Shown here piece by piece: positions 35,026 to 43,927 of a DNA stretch of 64,000 bases. This stretch comes from Flavobacteriaceae bacterium Ga0077528. Lineage in GTDB: Bacteria; Bacteroidota; Bacteroidia; Flavobacteriales; Flavobacteriaceae. The notes beneath the pieces were generated by a model. The model was not told the origin of the DNA. It searched no databases and saw only the letters and a program-made list of their open reading frames with translations. The first letter of the stretch is position 1, and every line of letters begins with the position of its first letter. The position numbers were made by a program, and so were the translations under genes. The stretch lies in contig LNDX01000001.1 in the NCBI GenBank assembly GCA_001464475.1, positions 1-64,000 on the forward strand. Reading direction: 5' to 3'.

Positions 35026-35736
35026 TTACAATAAGTTCAATCGTTTCATCAATTCAGGACGATTGGCACGACTTACCGGAATTACGTCTTTGGCAATAAG
35101 TACCGAATTGTCTTCAATATCGATGATTTTTTTGGTATTGATAATGAACGAACGATGTACTTTTAGAAATAAATCTTTAGGTAATTTATCTTCTATTTTC
35201 TTTAAAGTAGAATGTACAACGTAGTTTTTGACATCGGTTTTAATGTGAATGTAATCGCCTTTGGCTTCAACAACAGTTACCGAATTGAATTCAATTTTAA
35301 TTAGTCTTCTATCAATATTGATATAAAATTCGTTAGCATTATCTTCTGTAACCGCTTTGATTTCTTTTGAAGACGAAGGAGAAAATTGAGCAGCATTTGC
35401 TTTTACAATAGCTTTTTGAAAACGCTCTTCAGTAATTGGTTTTACTAAATAATCAACAATACATTCGTATTCGAAAGCTTCGATTGCAAAGTTTTTATCT
35501 GAAGTTACCAAAACAACTTTTGGTGGATTTTTTATGGTTTGAATAAAATCAAAGCCGGTAAAATCAGGCATATGAATATCTAAAAATATTAAATCAACTT
35601 CATTTTGATTTAGATATTTTATAGCTTGCATGGCATTAGAAAATTCTTGTACCATTTTCAATTCTTTGTGATTGGAAATCATTTGAGCAATAATAGCTCT
35701 TGCCATTTCCTCATCGTCAATAATGATGCAATTCAT
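35026..35736 (-). CDS. LytTR response regulator, output of H-NOX/FIST operon
   Basis: 236 residues. Receiver at 1-115 with Asp7/Asp8, phospho-acceptor Asp53 (IFLDIHMP) and Lys in YLVKPIT; LytTR DNA-binding domain at ~135-236 (NSVTVVEAKGDYIHIKTDVKNYVVHSTLKKIEDKLP, FLKVHRSFIINTKKI). Last gene of the eight-gene minus-strand signalling operon, 15 bases after the HPt gene, which should phosphorylate it. Probable targets are the genes preceded by paired TAGACGAATGG-type repeats. Confidence 0.93.
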   Translation of the reverse strand: MNCIIIDDEEMARAIIAQMISNHKELKMVQEFSNAMQAIKYLNQNEVDLIFLDIHMPDFTGFDFIQTIKNPPKVVLVTSDKNFAIEAFEYECIVDYLVKPITEERFQKAIVKANAAQFSPSSSKEIKAVTEDNANEFYINIDRRLIKIEFNSVTVVEAKGDYIHIKTDVKNYVVHSTLKKIEDKLPKDLFLKVHRSFIINTKKIIDIEDNSVLIAKDVIPVSRANRPELMKRLNLL

Positions 35737-35751
35737 AGGTCTAGTTAGGGT

Positions 35752-36069
35752 TTATAATGTAGCTACAAAATCTTGCATTCGTTTTAAAATAGCTTCAAAA
35801 TCAGATTGCAAATTAGTAGAATTTTCTTTTAAATTATCTTCATATTCTTCGGCAATATAGTAACTTTTTTCTAGACCAAGAATAGAAACTTTATGTTTAA
35901 GTTTATGAACGCTCTCTGCCGCTAGTAAATAATTGTTACTACCAATATAATTTTGGTACAATTCAATTTCTTCTGGCAACTCTCTTTTTAAAATTGAAAT
36001 TACTTTTAACTTAAACTCTTGATTATCGCCGGCAAGTTGATTAATGTATTCTGAATTAGGCTGTTCCAT
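35752..36069 (-). CDS. HPt phosphotransfer protein
   Basis: 105 residues, helical. Phospho-acceptor motif AESVHKLKHKVSILGL with His55 and the lysine and glycine pattern of HPt domains. It should relay phosphate from a receiver to the LytTR regulator. Its start overlaps the stop of the GAF kinase gene by one base (TAATG). Confidence 0.9.
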   Translation of the reverse strand: MEQPNSEYINQLAGDNQEFKLKVISILKRELPEEIELYQNYIGSNNYLLAAESVHKLKHKVSILGLEKSYYIAEEYEDNLKENSTNLQSDFEAILKRMQDFVATL

Positions 36070-37349
36070 TAGTTTTTTGGTATTGTAAAATAAAATGTTG
36101 AACCATTATTTTCCTCGCTTTCGACCCAAATTTTTCCTCCTTTAGATTCTATAATTCGTTTTGCTATTGGCAAACCTAAGCCAGCTGAATTAAAATTGTT
36201 GTGCAATTTCATAAACGAGTCAAAAATTTTGTCGATATATTCTTTTTTTATTCCTATTCCGTTATCTTTAATTTTAATAGTGTGAAATTCTTCGTTTTCA
36301 GTACAATCAATTTCGATTAATGGAGTATCACTTTCATTATAATCGATGGCGTTTTGTACTAGATTTTGAAAAACCTGTGTCATTCGTTGTTTGTTTCCTT
36401 TGACATTTGGTAATGCATCTGAAACAATGATTTTAAAATTGGATGGGATTTCTATCTTTTTTAAACAATCGTTTACAACGTCATTTAAATTAAAATTTGT
36501 TGCAATGGTATCAATTTTATCAATTGAAGAATAATCTAAAATGGTAATAATAAGATGATCCATTTTTTCTAGATTTTGCAACATCATATCAAATGATGCT
36601 AGTGTTTGATCATCAAATTTATCAAGATTATCTTCTTTTATCCAATTAATTAATGCGTTGATATTTCGTAAAGGCGCTTTTAAATCGTGAGAAACCGCGT
36701 GCGCATAATCGCTCAATTCTTTGTTTTGCTTTTCTAGATTTTGTAATAGAATTTCTTTTTTTTCTTCTTGTTCTTTTATTCGTTCCTCATTTTCTTTTCG
36801 TTGTCTAACATTTACAAGCATGTTAGCAAAAACAAAGAGAATATTTTTTTCGTTTTCTGAGTAATCAAATAATTTTTTAACCGAATCAAAACCAACAAAA
36901 CCAATAAGTTCTCCAGCTTTAATCATTGGGATTGCTATTAAACTTTGAATGCCTTGTGGTTCTAGAATTGCTTTTAATCCAAATTCACCATCATCTGGTA
37001 ACTTACTTACATCTTGAATGTAAAAAGCTTCATTTTTTTTATGTGCTTCTAGCCATTGAGGAATATAATCTATTGGAATATTTTGCAGATTTTGTATTTC
37101 TGGCTCAATTCCTGGAGCACACCATTCATAAGTATTAGAACAATTGTTGTTAATTAAATCATATGAAAAAATATAACTTCTGTCTGCTTCTACAAACTCA
37201 CCCATTTGTTTCAATGAATTATTAATCAATCCATCAATATCTTGTAAATCTGCATTGATATATTCTGTAGATATACTGATTAATAGTTGTTGCAATCGCA
37301 ATTGTTGATTTATAATTTGATCTTTATCAACTTGATTAGAATGACTCAT
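36069..37349 (-). CDS. GAF domain histidine kinase
   Basis: 426 residues, soluble. GAF-type sensor at ~15-180 (ISTEYINADLQDIDGLINNSLKQMGEFVEADRSYIFSY, SLIAIPMIKAGELIGFVGFD), a coiled coil, HisKA box YAHAVSHDLKAPLRNINAL, and HATPase with N-box QNAIDYN, DNGIGI and GLGLPIAKRI. No membrane segments, so the signal is cytoplasmic. It is one of three kinases in the operon, likely converging on the same relay. Confidence 0.92.
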   Translation of the reverse strand: MSHSNQVDKDQIINQQLRLQQLLISISTEYINADLQDIDGLINNSLKQMGEFVEADRSYIFSYDLINNNCSNTYEWCAPGIEPEIQNLQNIPIDYIPQWLEAHKKNEAFYIQDVSKLPDDGEFGLKAILEPQGIQSLIAIPMIKAGELIGFVGFDSVKKLFDYSENEKNILFVFANMLVNVRQRKENEERIKEQEEKKEILLQNLEKQNKELSDYAHAVSHDLKAPLRNINALINWIKEDNLDKFDDQTLASFDMMLQNLEKMDHLIITILDYSSIDKIDTIATNFNLNDVVNDCLKKIEIPSNFKIIVSDALPNVKGNKQRMTQVFQNLVQNAIDYNESDTPLIEIDCTENEEFHTIKIKDNGIGIKKEYIDKIFDSFMKLHNNFNSAGLGLPIAKRIIESKGGKIWVESEENNGSTFYFTIPKN

Positions 37350-37369
37350 AATTATTGTTTTGAATGAGG

Positions 37370-38395
37370 TTACTTTGGTAATGTAAAATAAAAAGTTGAA
37401 CCAACATTTTCTTGACTTTCAACCCATATTTCTCCTTTGTAATAGTGTACAATTTTCTTTACAATAGACAATCCAATTCCTGAAGAATGGTTGTTACTTT
37501 CCAGTTTAGTAAATACTTTAAAAATTCGGTCAAAATACTTTGGATTAATTCCGATACCATTATCTTTTACGAAAAATAAATGATGATCATTTTTTTCTTC
37601 ATATCCTACTTCTATTAAACCATTTTCTTTATCAGAATATTTTATCGCATTTTGAATTAAATTTTGAAATACTTGTTTAAAACGAGAACTATTTCCGAAT
37701 ACTTTTGGTAAATTTTCTTGAATTTTAATAGTCATAGTATTAGGTACAAATAATGTCCTTACCGTTTCATCACATAAAACATTAAAGTCGACTATTCTAT
37801 CTTCTGATTCTATTTTGTCAATCGTTGAATATTCTAAAATTCCTTTTATTAAAATATCCATTTTTTCAACATTATACAAAACCGAGTTTAATGACGTTGA
37901 GCAATGCTCATCCATTTGATCTTTATTATCTTCAATTACCCAATTTACTAAAGTATAAATATTACGTAACGGTGCTTTTAAATCGTGTGAAACAACATGA
38001 GCATACTCGTTTAATTCTTTGTTTTGCTCTTCCAAACTTTTTAATAATTGTTCACGTTGTTTATTTATTGTAACAATTTCTAATGCTTGCTTTTTTACAA
38101 AATCTGATGCATTAAAATTAGTTTCTGTTGAAACTTTTGAAACGTCTAAATTCATTGAATTTAAAACATCTTCTAAGTTTTTGTTTATTTCTTTTAATCC
38201 TTCTGCTTCTTCACGTAGTTTTTGATTTGCTTCAAAAAGCTCGTCAGAACTAATTATCATAGCTCTTTGTGACATTGAGATTTGATCATCAAAATTGTTG
38301 TAAGAATCGTTTACTGCAACAAGAAAATCTTTAACATCTTTGAGTTGTTCTGGTTTTAAAAATTTATTTATTTGCCTTTTTATGAGTGAATTCAT
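37370..38395 (-). CDS. Histidine kinase with coiled-coil N-terminus
   Basis: 341 residues. The N-terminal ~125 residues are coiled coil without a recognisable sensor domain. HisKA box YAHVVSHDLKAPLRNIYTL; HATPase N-box QNAIKYS, DNGIGI, GIGLSIVKKI. Its start overlaps the FIST gene stop (TAATG), and FIST proteins commonly pair with the adjacent kinase, so FIST is the probable sensor for this kinase (family knowledge plus inference). Confidence 0.9.
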   Translation of the reverse strand: MNSLIKRQINKFLKPEQLKDVKDFLVAVNDSYNNFDDQISMSQRAMIISSDELFEANQKLREEAEGLKEINKNLEDVLNSMNLDVSKVSTETNFNASDFVKKQALEIVTINKQREQLLKSLEEQNKELNEYAHVVSHDLKAPLRNIYTLVNWVIEDNKDQMDEHCSTSLNSVLYNVEKMDILIKGILEYSTIDKIESEDRIVDFNVLCDETVRTLFVPNTMTIKIQENLPKVFGNSSRFKQVFQNLIQNAIKYSDKENGLIEVGYEEKNDHHLFFVKDNGIGINPKYFDRIFKVFTKLESNNHSSGIGLSIVKKIVHYYKGEIWVESQENVGSTFYFTLPK

Positions 38396-39528
38396 TATTC
38401 GCTTATTAATGTTAAAGTCATGGTTTGATTGTGCAATTCACAAGAGGAACTTCCAGAAAAAGGAGCCATTTCGCCATAAGAATAAAATCCTGTTATGGCT
38501 GAGTTTTTACCAATTACATTTTGCACTTCTTCAATTTCTTCTTCAACACGTTGATTCATGACTAATTTTCTTCCCACACAACTTACAAGCAAAGCAAGTT
38601 CTGGGCTTTTATCTCTCTCTTTCATTGCTAATTTTGCAGCGTTAAATGCACCTTCTGAAAGTCCGTCTACAGATGCCATCATCAGCTGAACTTTTGCGTT
38701 TAAAGGCATATCGCCTGCAAGTGTCATTGAGTTTTCTTCTTCATTTATACTTAAAATGGTTCTCACCACTGCTTTGCTTTTATTTTCTGCAGTAACATTT
38801 AAAGGATATAAAAGTGACGCTTGTGGAAGTTGGTCTGCTTTATCGCCTAAGTATTTTTTATACAATTCTAGCGCTGGTAAACCATCTATTTCGTACAAAA
38901 CATTTGAACTAGATTTAGTTATTAATCGTTCTGGACCAAAGGTTGTCCATCCACCAAAACTCGCGACAGATATTTCTAATGTTTCACCATAAAAACCAAT
39001 TATAACAACTTCACCTGCCTTTGGATTTTCTTTGTAAGAAGCGAGTGTTTTTTCGAATCGTGCGTCATCACCACACAAACCACCAGAAATTACTGTTTTC
39101 CCATGAATTTCGGTTTCTAAGCCATTAATTAATGAACTTCCGTTTACAAAACTTCCTTCAGAAATTACAAATAAGTGCTTTAAGTTTTCTAGTGGCATTT
39201 TACTGTAAAGTTCTGTACCTAGTTCTTTTGAGTCTTTATTAAAATCTAAAATATTTGCAGTTTTTATTACAAAACTAGATTTTTCAAATTCGATCGCTGT
39301 TACAACTATAGATTCATCTAAAACCATAGAATCTAATATTTCTCCAGATGTTGATCCAAAAACTATATGTTCATATGGAAATTCAGCTCTTACTTCATTT
39401 ATAAATTTTTCATTTTCTAGTAACATTCTGTTCCCAAAAACTAAAACTAAAGGATTATTTAATTGTGATTTTGGCTTTATATATTTCCAGCTTTGATTTT
39501 CTTTTTTATATGCTTGTACTATTCTCAT
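38395..39528 (-). CDS. FIST domain protein (NosP-like candidate sensor)
   Basis: 377 residues, soluble, no signal. FIST_N (~20-215: PLVLVFGNRMLLENEKFINEV, IVFGSTSGEIL, LFVISEGSFVNGSSLINGL, ISGGLCGDDARF) and FIST_C (~220-360: ALELYKKYLGDKADQLPQASLLYPL, SPELALLVSCVGRKLVM). Some FIST proteins (NosP) bind heme and sense nitric oxide. The presence of H-NOX in the same operon supports this, but heme binding cannot be read from the sequence. Overlaps its neighbours by 1 and 4 bases. Confidence 0.88.
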   Translation of the reverse strand: MRIVQAYKKENQSWKYIKPKSQLNNPLVLVFGNRMLLENEKFINEVRAEFPYEHIVFGSTSGEILDSMVLDESIVVTAIEFEKSSFVIKTANILDFNKDSKELGTELYSKMPLENLKHLFVISEGSFVNGSSLINGLETEIHGKTVISGGLCGDDARFEKTLASYKENPKAGEVVIIGFYGETLEISVASFGGWTTFGPERLITKSSSNVLYEIDGLPALELYKKYLGDKADQLPQASLLYPLNVTAENKSKAVVRTILSINEEENSMTLAGDMPLNAKVQLMMASVDGLSEGAFNAAKLAMKERDKSPELALLVSCVGRKLVMNQRVEEEIEEVQNVIGKNSAITGFYSYGEMAPFSGSSSCELHNQTMTLTLISE

Positions 39529-41834
39529 TTTATTTTTTTAGGTAATTTAACAAAAAATGTTGAACCTAGATTAAGTTCACTTTCTATCCAAATATCTCCG
39601 TTATAATTAGAAATAATTCTTTTTACAATCGACAATCCGATTCCTGTAGATCTATCATGTTTTGTAAACGATTGGAAAATTTTGAATATTTTTTCTTGAT
39701 TTTCTTTAGCAATTCCTGGACCATTATCTTTTATTGAAAAAATGTAATGCTGTTTTTCTTCGGTATAATCAACCTCAACCAAACCATTTGGTTTATCAAT
39801 ATAGGTAACTGCATTACCAATCAGATTTTGAAACAACTGCTGAATTCTGTATTTATCTGCAACAATGGTAGGCAGTTTAGATACAATTGTCACTTTAATA
39901 TTATCTGGTATATGAATGATGTTAATGATATTATTTATTACATCGTTTAAATTAATTTTTTCGTTTGTAAGTTCGAGAGTATCAATTTTAGAATAGGTTA
40001 AAATACCATGAATTAAGTGATCCATTTTTTCTACTTTGTTTTCAATCATTTTAAGATATTCAACAGATTGCGGACTAAATTCACCTATGTTGTCTTCTTT
40101 AATCCAAGAAATTAAGGAATGAATACTTCGCAAAGGCGATTTTAAATCGTGCGAAACAATTTGAGCATATTCATTCAGCTGTTCATTTTGTTTTTCTAGT
40201 CGAACAAGTAATTGTTCTTTTTGCAATTCAAGCGATTTTTGTTGCGTAATATCAAGGTGAACTCCTATTGAACCTACAATCTCACCATTTACATTATAAT
40301 TTGGCGCACCACTTATCATCCAAAATTTTGTTTGCCCATCTTTAGTTTTAGCAGTAACTTCATACGAATCTGAGATGCCTGAACTTCTCATTTCATTCTT
40401 AGTTTGAATCACTTTTTTATCACTAACACTAGAGAGCAAATCAGAAGCTTTTGTGCCTATTAAATCAAGTAAAGTATAACCACTCATTTCGCAAAAAGAT
40501 TGATTTGCCAATAGAATTGTATCATTATTATCAACTTCCAACAATCCCATATTCATGTTGGCAATTATATTACTGTATTTTTCTTTTTCAGATTTTATAC
40601 TTTCGTAATAATTTTTTTCTAAACTAATATCTTCTTCAATGGCAAAATACTTTATCAATTCGCCATTCTTATCTTTCAATGGTTGACCTTGAATGCGAAT
40701 CCAATACTTTTTTTTAGATTTTGAATAATTTAATATTTCACAATTAAATGATTCACCTGCTTTTATTTGATCTCTTAAGTACTTTACTGTTTCTGGGTTT
40801 GATTCTTCACCTTGTAAAATGGAACCTGGAGTTTTACCAATAACCTCAGCCAATTTATAACCAGTTATATTTTCGAAACTATTATTTACCCATTCTATTT
40901 TACCATCCTTATCACATATAATTACTGCATTGATATTAACATCAGCAATTGAAGATAGAATTTGTAATCGCTCTTCTTTTATTTTTTCTTTTGAAACATC
41001 ATCAACCATAGCAAAATACTGAATAGTAGTTCCATTTGCATCCTTTATCGGTTGACCTTTTGTACGCGACCAAAACTTTTTCCCTGATTTAGTTTTATGC
41101 AAAATTTCTACATCAAATGGTTCATTATTTCCAAAAGCAACAACCATTTTTCTTATTTCATCAATACTTGATTCTGGTAATCTTCCAATTTCTACAGGTG
41201 TTTTTCCATAAATTTCTTCTTTTGAATAACCTGTTAGATTTTCATAAGCATCATTGCACCAATATATTGTTCCGTCTGGTTTTGTAAAAACCACGCCATT
41301 ATTATTAGCACTTGCAACTACAGAAAGTTTATTGAGTTCTTCCTTATCTTTTTTAAGAAGTTTACGTTGGTTGTTTAAGGTTTGAAGTAGTTCTTTTAGC
41401 TCTTCGTTATGTATTTCTTGATTTTTTAATACGTGTAATAAATCTAATAACGGATCATGAAATGCAAAATCATGAAGTGTAAGTTTCTTATCAACAACAT
41501 CTTGGATAGAACTAAACCATGGTGTACCTACAAAAAGATAATTATTATTAAACGAATTTATTTGACCTCTTAAAGAAATGGAAGCATCAATTTTTGGATT
41601 GAAAATCACTAATTGATTGAAAGTTTGATTAATATTTTGAATATTTAACTCATCAAAATGAGGTCTTTGAAATTCAAATAAATCAACAAAACTGCTACCT
41701 ACAAATTCTTTAGGTAGCAGTTTTGCTAATGATTTTCCTATACTTTTTATTTTTAATTCTTCATCAATTAAAATGTAAAAAGGAAAAATTGAATTGAACT
41801 CGTCTACATTAAAATTGAATTGAAAATTGCTCAT
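39525..41834 (-). CDS. HNOBA-PAS histidine kinase partner of H-NOX
   Basis: 769 residues. The N-terminal ~115 residues (FPFYILIDEELKIKSIGKSLAKLLP, FVDLFEFQRPHFD, NIQNINQTFNQLVIF) match the heme-NO-binding-associated (HNOBA) domain. A coiled coil (~120-175) is followed by three PAS/PAC units (~178-300, ~305-420, ~425-535), HisKA (YAQIVSHDLKSPLRSIHSL) and HATPase (QNLIGNAVTY, DNGPGI, GIGLSIVKRI). It lies 3 bases after the H-NOX stop. Likely the H-NOX-controlled kinase of the relay. Confidence 0.9.
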   Translation of the reverse strand: MSNFQFNFNVDEFNSIFPFYILIDEELKIKSIGKSLAKLLPKEFVGSSFVDLFEFQRPHFDELNIQNINQTFNQLVIFNPKIDASISLRGQINSFNNNYLFVGTPWFSSIQDVVDKKLTLHDFAFHDPLLDLLHVLKNQEIHNEELKELLQTLNNQRKLLKKDKEELNKLSVVASANNNGVVFTKPDGTIYWCNDAYENLTGYSKEEIYGKTPVEIGRLPESSIDEIRKMVVAFGNNEPFDVEILHKTKSGKKFWSRTKGQPIKDANGTTIQYFAMVDDVSKEKIKEERLQILSSIADVNINAVIICDKDGKIEWVNNSFENITGYKLAEVIGKTPGSILQGEESNPETVKYLRDQIKAGESFNCEILNYSKSKKKYWIRIQGQPLKDKNGELIKYFAIEEDISLEKNYYESIKSEKEKYSNIIANMNMGLLEVDNNDTILLANQSFCEMSGYTLLDLIGTKASDLLSSVSDKKVIQTKNEMRSSGISDSYEVTAKTKDGQTKFWMISGAPNYNVNGEIVGSIGVHLDITQQKSLELQKEQLLVRLEKQNEQLNEYAQIVSHDLKSPLRSIHSLISWIKEDNIGEFSPQSVEYLKMIENKVEKMDHLIHGILTYSKIDTLELTNEKINLNDVINNIINIIHIPDNIKVTIVSKLPTIVADKYRIQQLFQNLIGNAVTYIDKPNGLVEVDYTEEKQHYIFSIKDNGPGIAKENQEKIFKIFQSFTKHDRSTGIGLSIVKRIISNYNGDIWIESELNLGSTFFVKLPKKIK

Positions 41835-41837
41835 TTT

Positions 41838-42380
41838 TTACCAACTTACTTTAAAAATTTCGTGTGAATCTCCATCGTCACGAGTTTGTACTAGTTCAAT
41901 TTCTACAGGAGTGTTAAACATTTTTCCCAATCCTTGAATTAAACCACGCACAAAATCCTGCAATCCTTCTCTTTTAGAAAAGTAATGTAAGTTAAGACTT
42001 TTTTCTGAAACTTCACTAACTTTAAATTCTGGTGGTGTAAGTTTTGGATAAATAAGCATTACTCGATTATGAAATAAAGGTAAATTTACTAAAAATTCTT
42101 TTAAAGTTGAACCGCCAGATTCCATTAATCCAGCATATTTTTCTTTTGTAGTTTTCATTACCCACCATTCACCAAAAGCAATTAACACATCACTTACGCT
42201 CATTTTCATTTCTTCAGAAACTGCACCAGCTAACTTATAAGTAATATCATCATCATACGCTTCACTACTGATAAAGAAATCTTCTTCTATACCACTTCGC
42301 TCTCTGATGTCTTCCCATTTTTGTTCTCCAAAATTTGTAATTACTAAATCTTGAATAGCTTTGTTTACAATTCCGTACAT
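41838..42380 (-). CDS. H-NOX heme nitric-oxide sensor
   Basis: 180 residues, the standard H-NOX length. His104 in LPLFHNRV is the proximal heme ligand, Pro117 sits where the distorting proline is, and Tyr133-x-Ser135-x-Arg137 (HYFSKRE) is the YxSxR heme-propionate motif. No tyrosine is seen where the O2-stabilising distal Tyr of the Thermoanaerobacter protein would fall, which favours NO over O2 (inference). Stand-alone soluble sensor next to its HNOBA kinase. Confidence 0.95.
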   Translation of the reverse strand: MYGIVNKAIQDLVITNFGEQKWEDIRERSGIEEDFFISSEAYDDDITYKLAGAVSEEMKMSVSDVLIAFGEWWVMKTTKEKYAGLMESGGSTLKEFLVNLPLFHNRVMLIYPKLTPPEFKVSEVSEKSLNLHYFSKREGLQDFVRGLIQGLGKMFNTPVEIELVQTRDDGDSHEIFKVSW

Positions 42381-42390
42381 AATATATGTT

Positions 42391-42804
42391 TTATTGTGAA
42401 ATTAGTTCGTTAATACTCCAATAATCAAGTAGCTTCTTAATTCGCTCCATGTAATCGTCGTATTTTAAAGGCTTAAGTAAATAGCCAGCAATTCCTATTT
42501 TATAGCACTCTAACAAATCTTTATGGTTACTAGAAGTTGTTAAAACTATAGAAGGAATAAACTTTAACGATTCATCGTTTTTAAGAATTCTCAAAAACTC
42601 TAAACCATTAAGTTTAGGCATATTTAAGTCAAGCAAAATAATATCTGGTATAATCTCTTTAATTCTAAGAATTTCAAGAGCTTCTTCACCATTATTTGCT
42701 TCAATAATTTTGTGATTCAAATTAAGAGTTTTAACAACTCTATTGAATTTCATCACTTCAATAGTGTCATCCTCAATTAAAAGAATATTCAGTGATTTTA
42801 TCAT
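42391..42804 (-). CDS. Single-domain receiver, first gene of NO operon
   Basis: 137 residues from the ATG at 42804; an ORF start at 42852 would add 16 residues. CheY-like receiver only: Glu11/Asp12/Asp13, phospho-acceptor Asp59 (ILLDLNMPKLNG), TTS and LLKPL. It has no output domain, so it can serve as the intermediate receiver of the phosphorelay with the HPt protein. The paired operator at 42891 lies 87 bases upstream. Confidence 0.9.
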   Translation of the reverse strand: MIKSLNILLIEDDTIEVMKFNRVVKTLNLNHKIIEANNGEEALEILRIKEIIPDIILLDLNMPKLNGLEFLRILKNDESLKFIPSIVLTTSSNHKDLLECYKIGIAGYLLKPLKYDDYMERIKKLLDYWSINELISQ

Positions 42805-42890
42805 TTTTAATTTTGCATATTTATCCAACATCAAAAGTAGTTTAAACCACATCGATTTACTTATTATTTTCGTTCGTCTAACTATAAGTG

Positions 42891-42923
42891 TAGACGAATG
42901 GTAAAAAAGTATAGATGAATGGT
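42891..42923 (-). promoter_or_regulatory. Paired LytTR-type operator of the signalling operon
   Basis: TAGACGAATGGT and TAGATGAATGGT, 21 bases apart and 11 of 12 identical. On the transcribed strand the half-site reads ACCATTCGT / ACCATTCAT, 8 of 9 to the LytTR consensus. The strongest site of the family; implies autoregulation of the operon. Confidence 0.65.
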
Positions 42924-43101
42924 TTTTAAAAAGTAGTTAACTATAGAATCATTAATTAATAACAAAATTGAAGTAATAACTTTTGTCGAATTATGTCTAC
43001 ATTAGCAAAAACAGCACTTTTAAAGAAATCAGATGAAGTGTAAAAAAATACGTTTATAAACCTGTGTGATTTTAAAATATAAGAATTATCTTATTTAAAA
43101 T

Positions 43102-43464
43102 TTATTGTTTTATTTCACTTTGTACTTTTTTTGTCAAACTTGCAAACACCAAATCATAAGAATGATTTATTAGTTCCAACATCGTTTTATTGGAAACATC
43201 ACTATTAAAATCGATAGTATTCCAATGAATTTTACTCATGTGATAACCCGGATTTATGGCTTCATATTCGGCTCGAAGTTCTAATGCCTTTTCTGGATCA
43301 CATTTTAAATTTAACGACGGCGTTCCTTTTTCCCATTCTTTTAAAGAAGTCAGACAAAACATTTTTCCTCCAACTTTAAATACTAAAGTATCTTCATCAA
43401 AAGGAAAATGTTCGGTTACACCTTTTTTAGACAAACAGAATTCGTAGAGTTGTTGAATGTTCAT
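43102..43464 (-). CDS. MmcQ/YjbR family protein
   Basis: 120 residues. LYEFCLSKKGVTEHFPFDEDTLVFKVGGKMFCLTSL and NPGYHMSKIHWNTIDFN are the typical motifs of the MmcQ/YjbR (CyaY-like fold) family, DNA-binding-like proteins of unknown role. Length normal. Followed by repeat DNA, then the GNAT gene upstream. Confidence 0.9.
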   Translation of the reverse strand: MNIQQLYEFCLSKKGVTEHFPFDEDTLVFKVGGKMFCLTSLKEWEKGTPSLNLKCDPEKALELRAEYEAINPGYHMSKIHWNTIDFNSDVSNKTMLELINHSYDLVFASLTKKVQSEIKQ

Positions 43465-43471
43465 ATTTATT

Positions 43472-43525
43472 AGTTTTCAGTCGCAGTTTTCAGTCACAGT
43501 TCTGATTACTGAGACTGAAAACTGA
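43472..43525. repeat. Dispersed GACTGAAAACTG inverted repeat, copy 1
   Basis: AGTTTTCAGTC...CAGTTTTCAGTCACAGT...ACTGAGACTGAAAACTG is an imperfect palindrome; a related copy lies at 45896-45950. Confidence 0.6.
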
Positions 43526-43528
43526 ATA

Positions 43529-43927
43529 CTATTTAATTTTCTCCATCATTTTTTCAGGATGAGCTAATGAATTGAATCCGAATTTCTCATATAAAAAATG
43601 TGCATCTGATGTTGCTAATCGCCAAATTTTAACTTCTTGCAATTTGGGTTCGGTCATCATGGCGTTTATTAAAATTGATGAATAGCCTTTTCCGCGGTGA
43701 TTTTCATCAATAAAAACATCCATTACATAAGCAAAAACTACATAATCGGTGATTACTCTGCAAAAGCCAATTTGCTTTTCGTCTAAATAAATTCCGAAGC
43801 AAAACGAACTATCAATTGTCGTTTGAACTTCTTCCATTGTTCTTCCAGCAGCCCAATAAACGTCTTTCAAAAAGTTTTGAATGAACGGAATGTCGAGTTT
43901 GGATTTATCTGTTGAAACTGAAATCAT
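43529..43927 (-). CDS. GNAT family N-acetyltransferase
   Basis: 132 residues. Acetyl-CoA loop IDENHRGKGYSSILINAMM, and a C-terminal LYEKFGFNSL. Substrate unknown. Overlaps the cyclase gene by 4 bases (ATGA). Confidence 0.88.
   Translation of the reverse strand: MISVSTDKSKLDIPFIQNFLKDVYWAAGRTMEEVQTTIDSSFCFGIYLDEKQIGFCRVITDYVVFAYVMDVFIDENHRGKGYSSILINAMMTEPKLQEVKIWRLATSDAHFLYEKFGFNSLAHPEKMMEKIK

Noticed and set aside
42924..43101. Small RNA or gene between the NO operon and the MmcQ gene
   Set aside because: AT-rich with no stem-loop plus T run or ORF that I can support.
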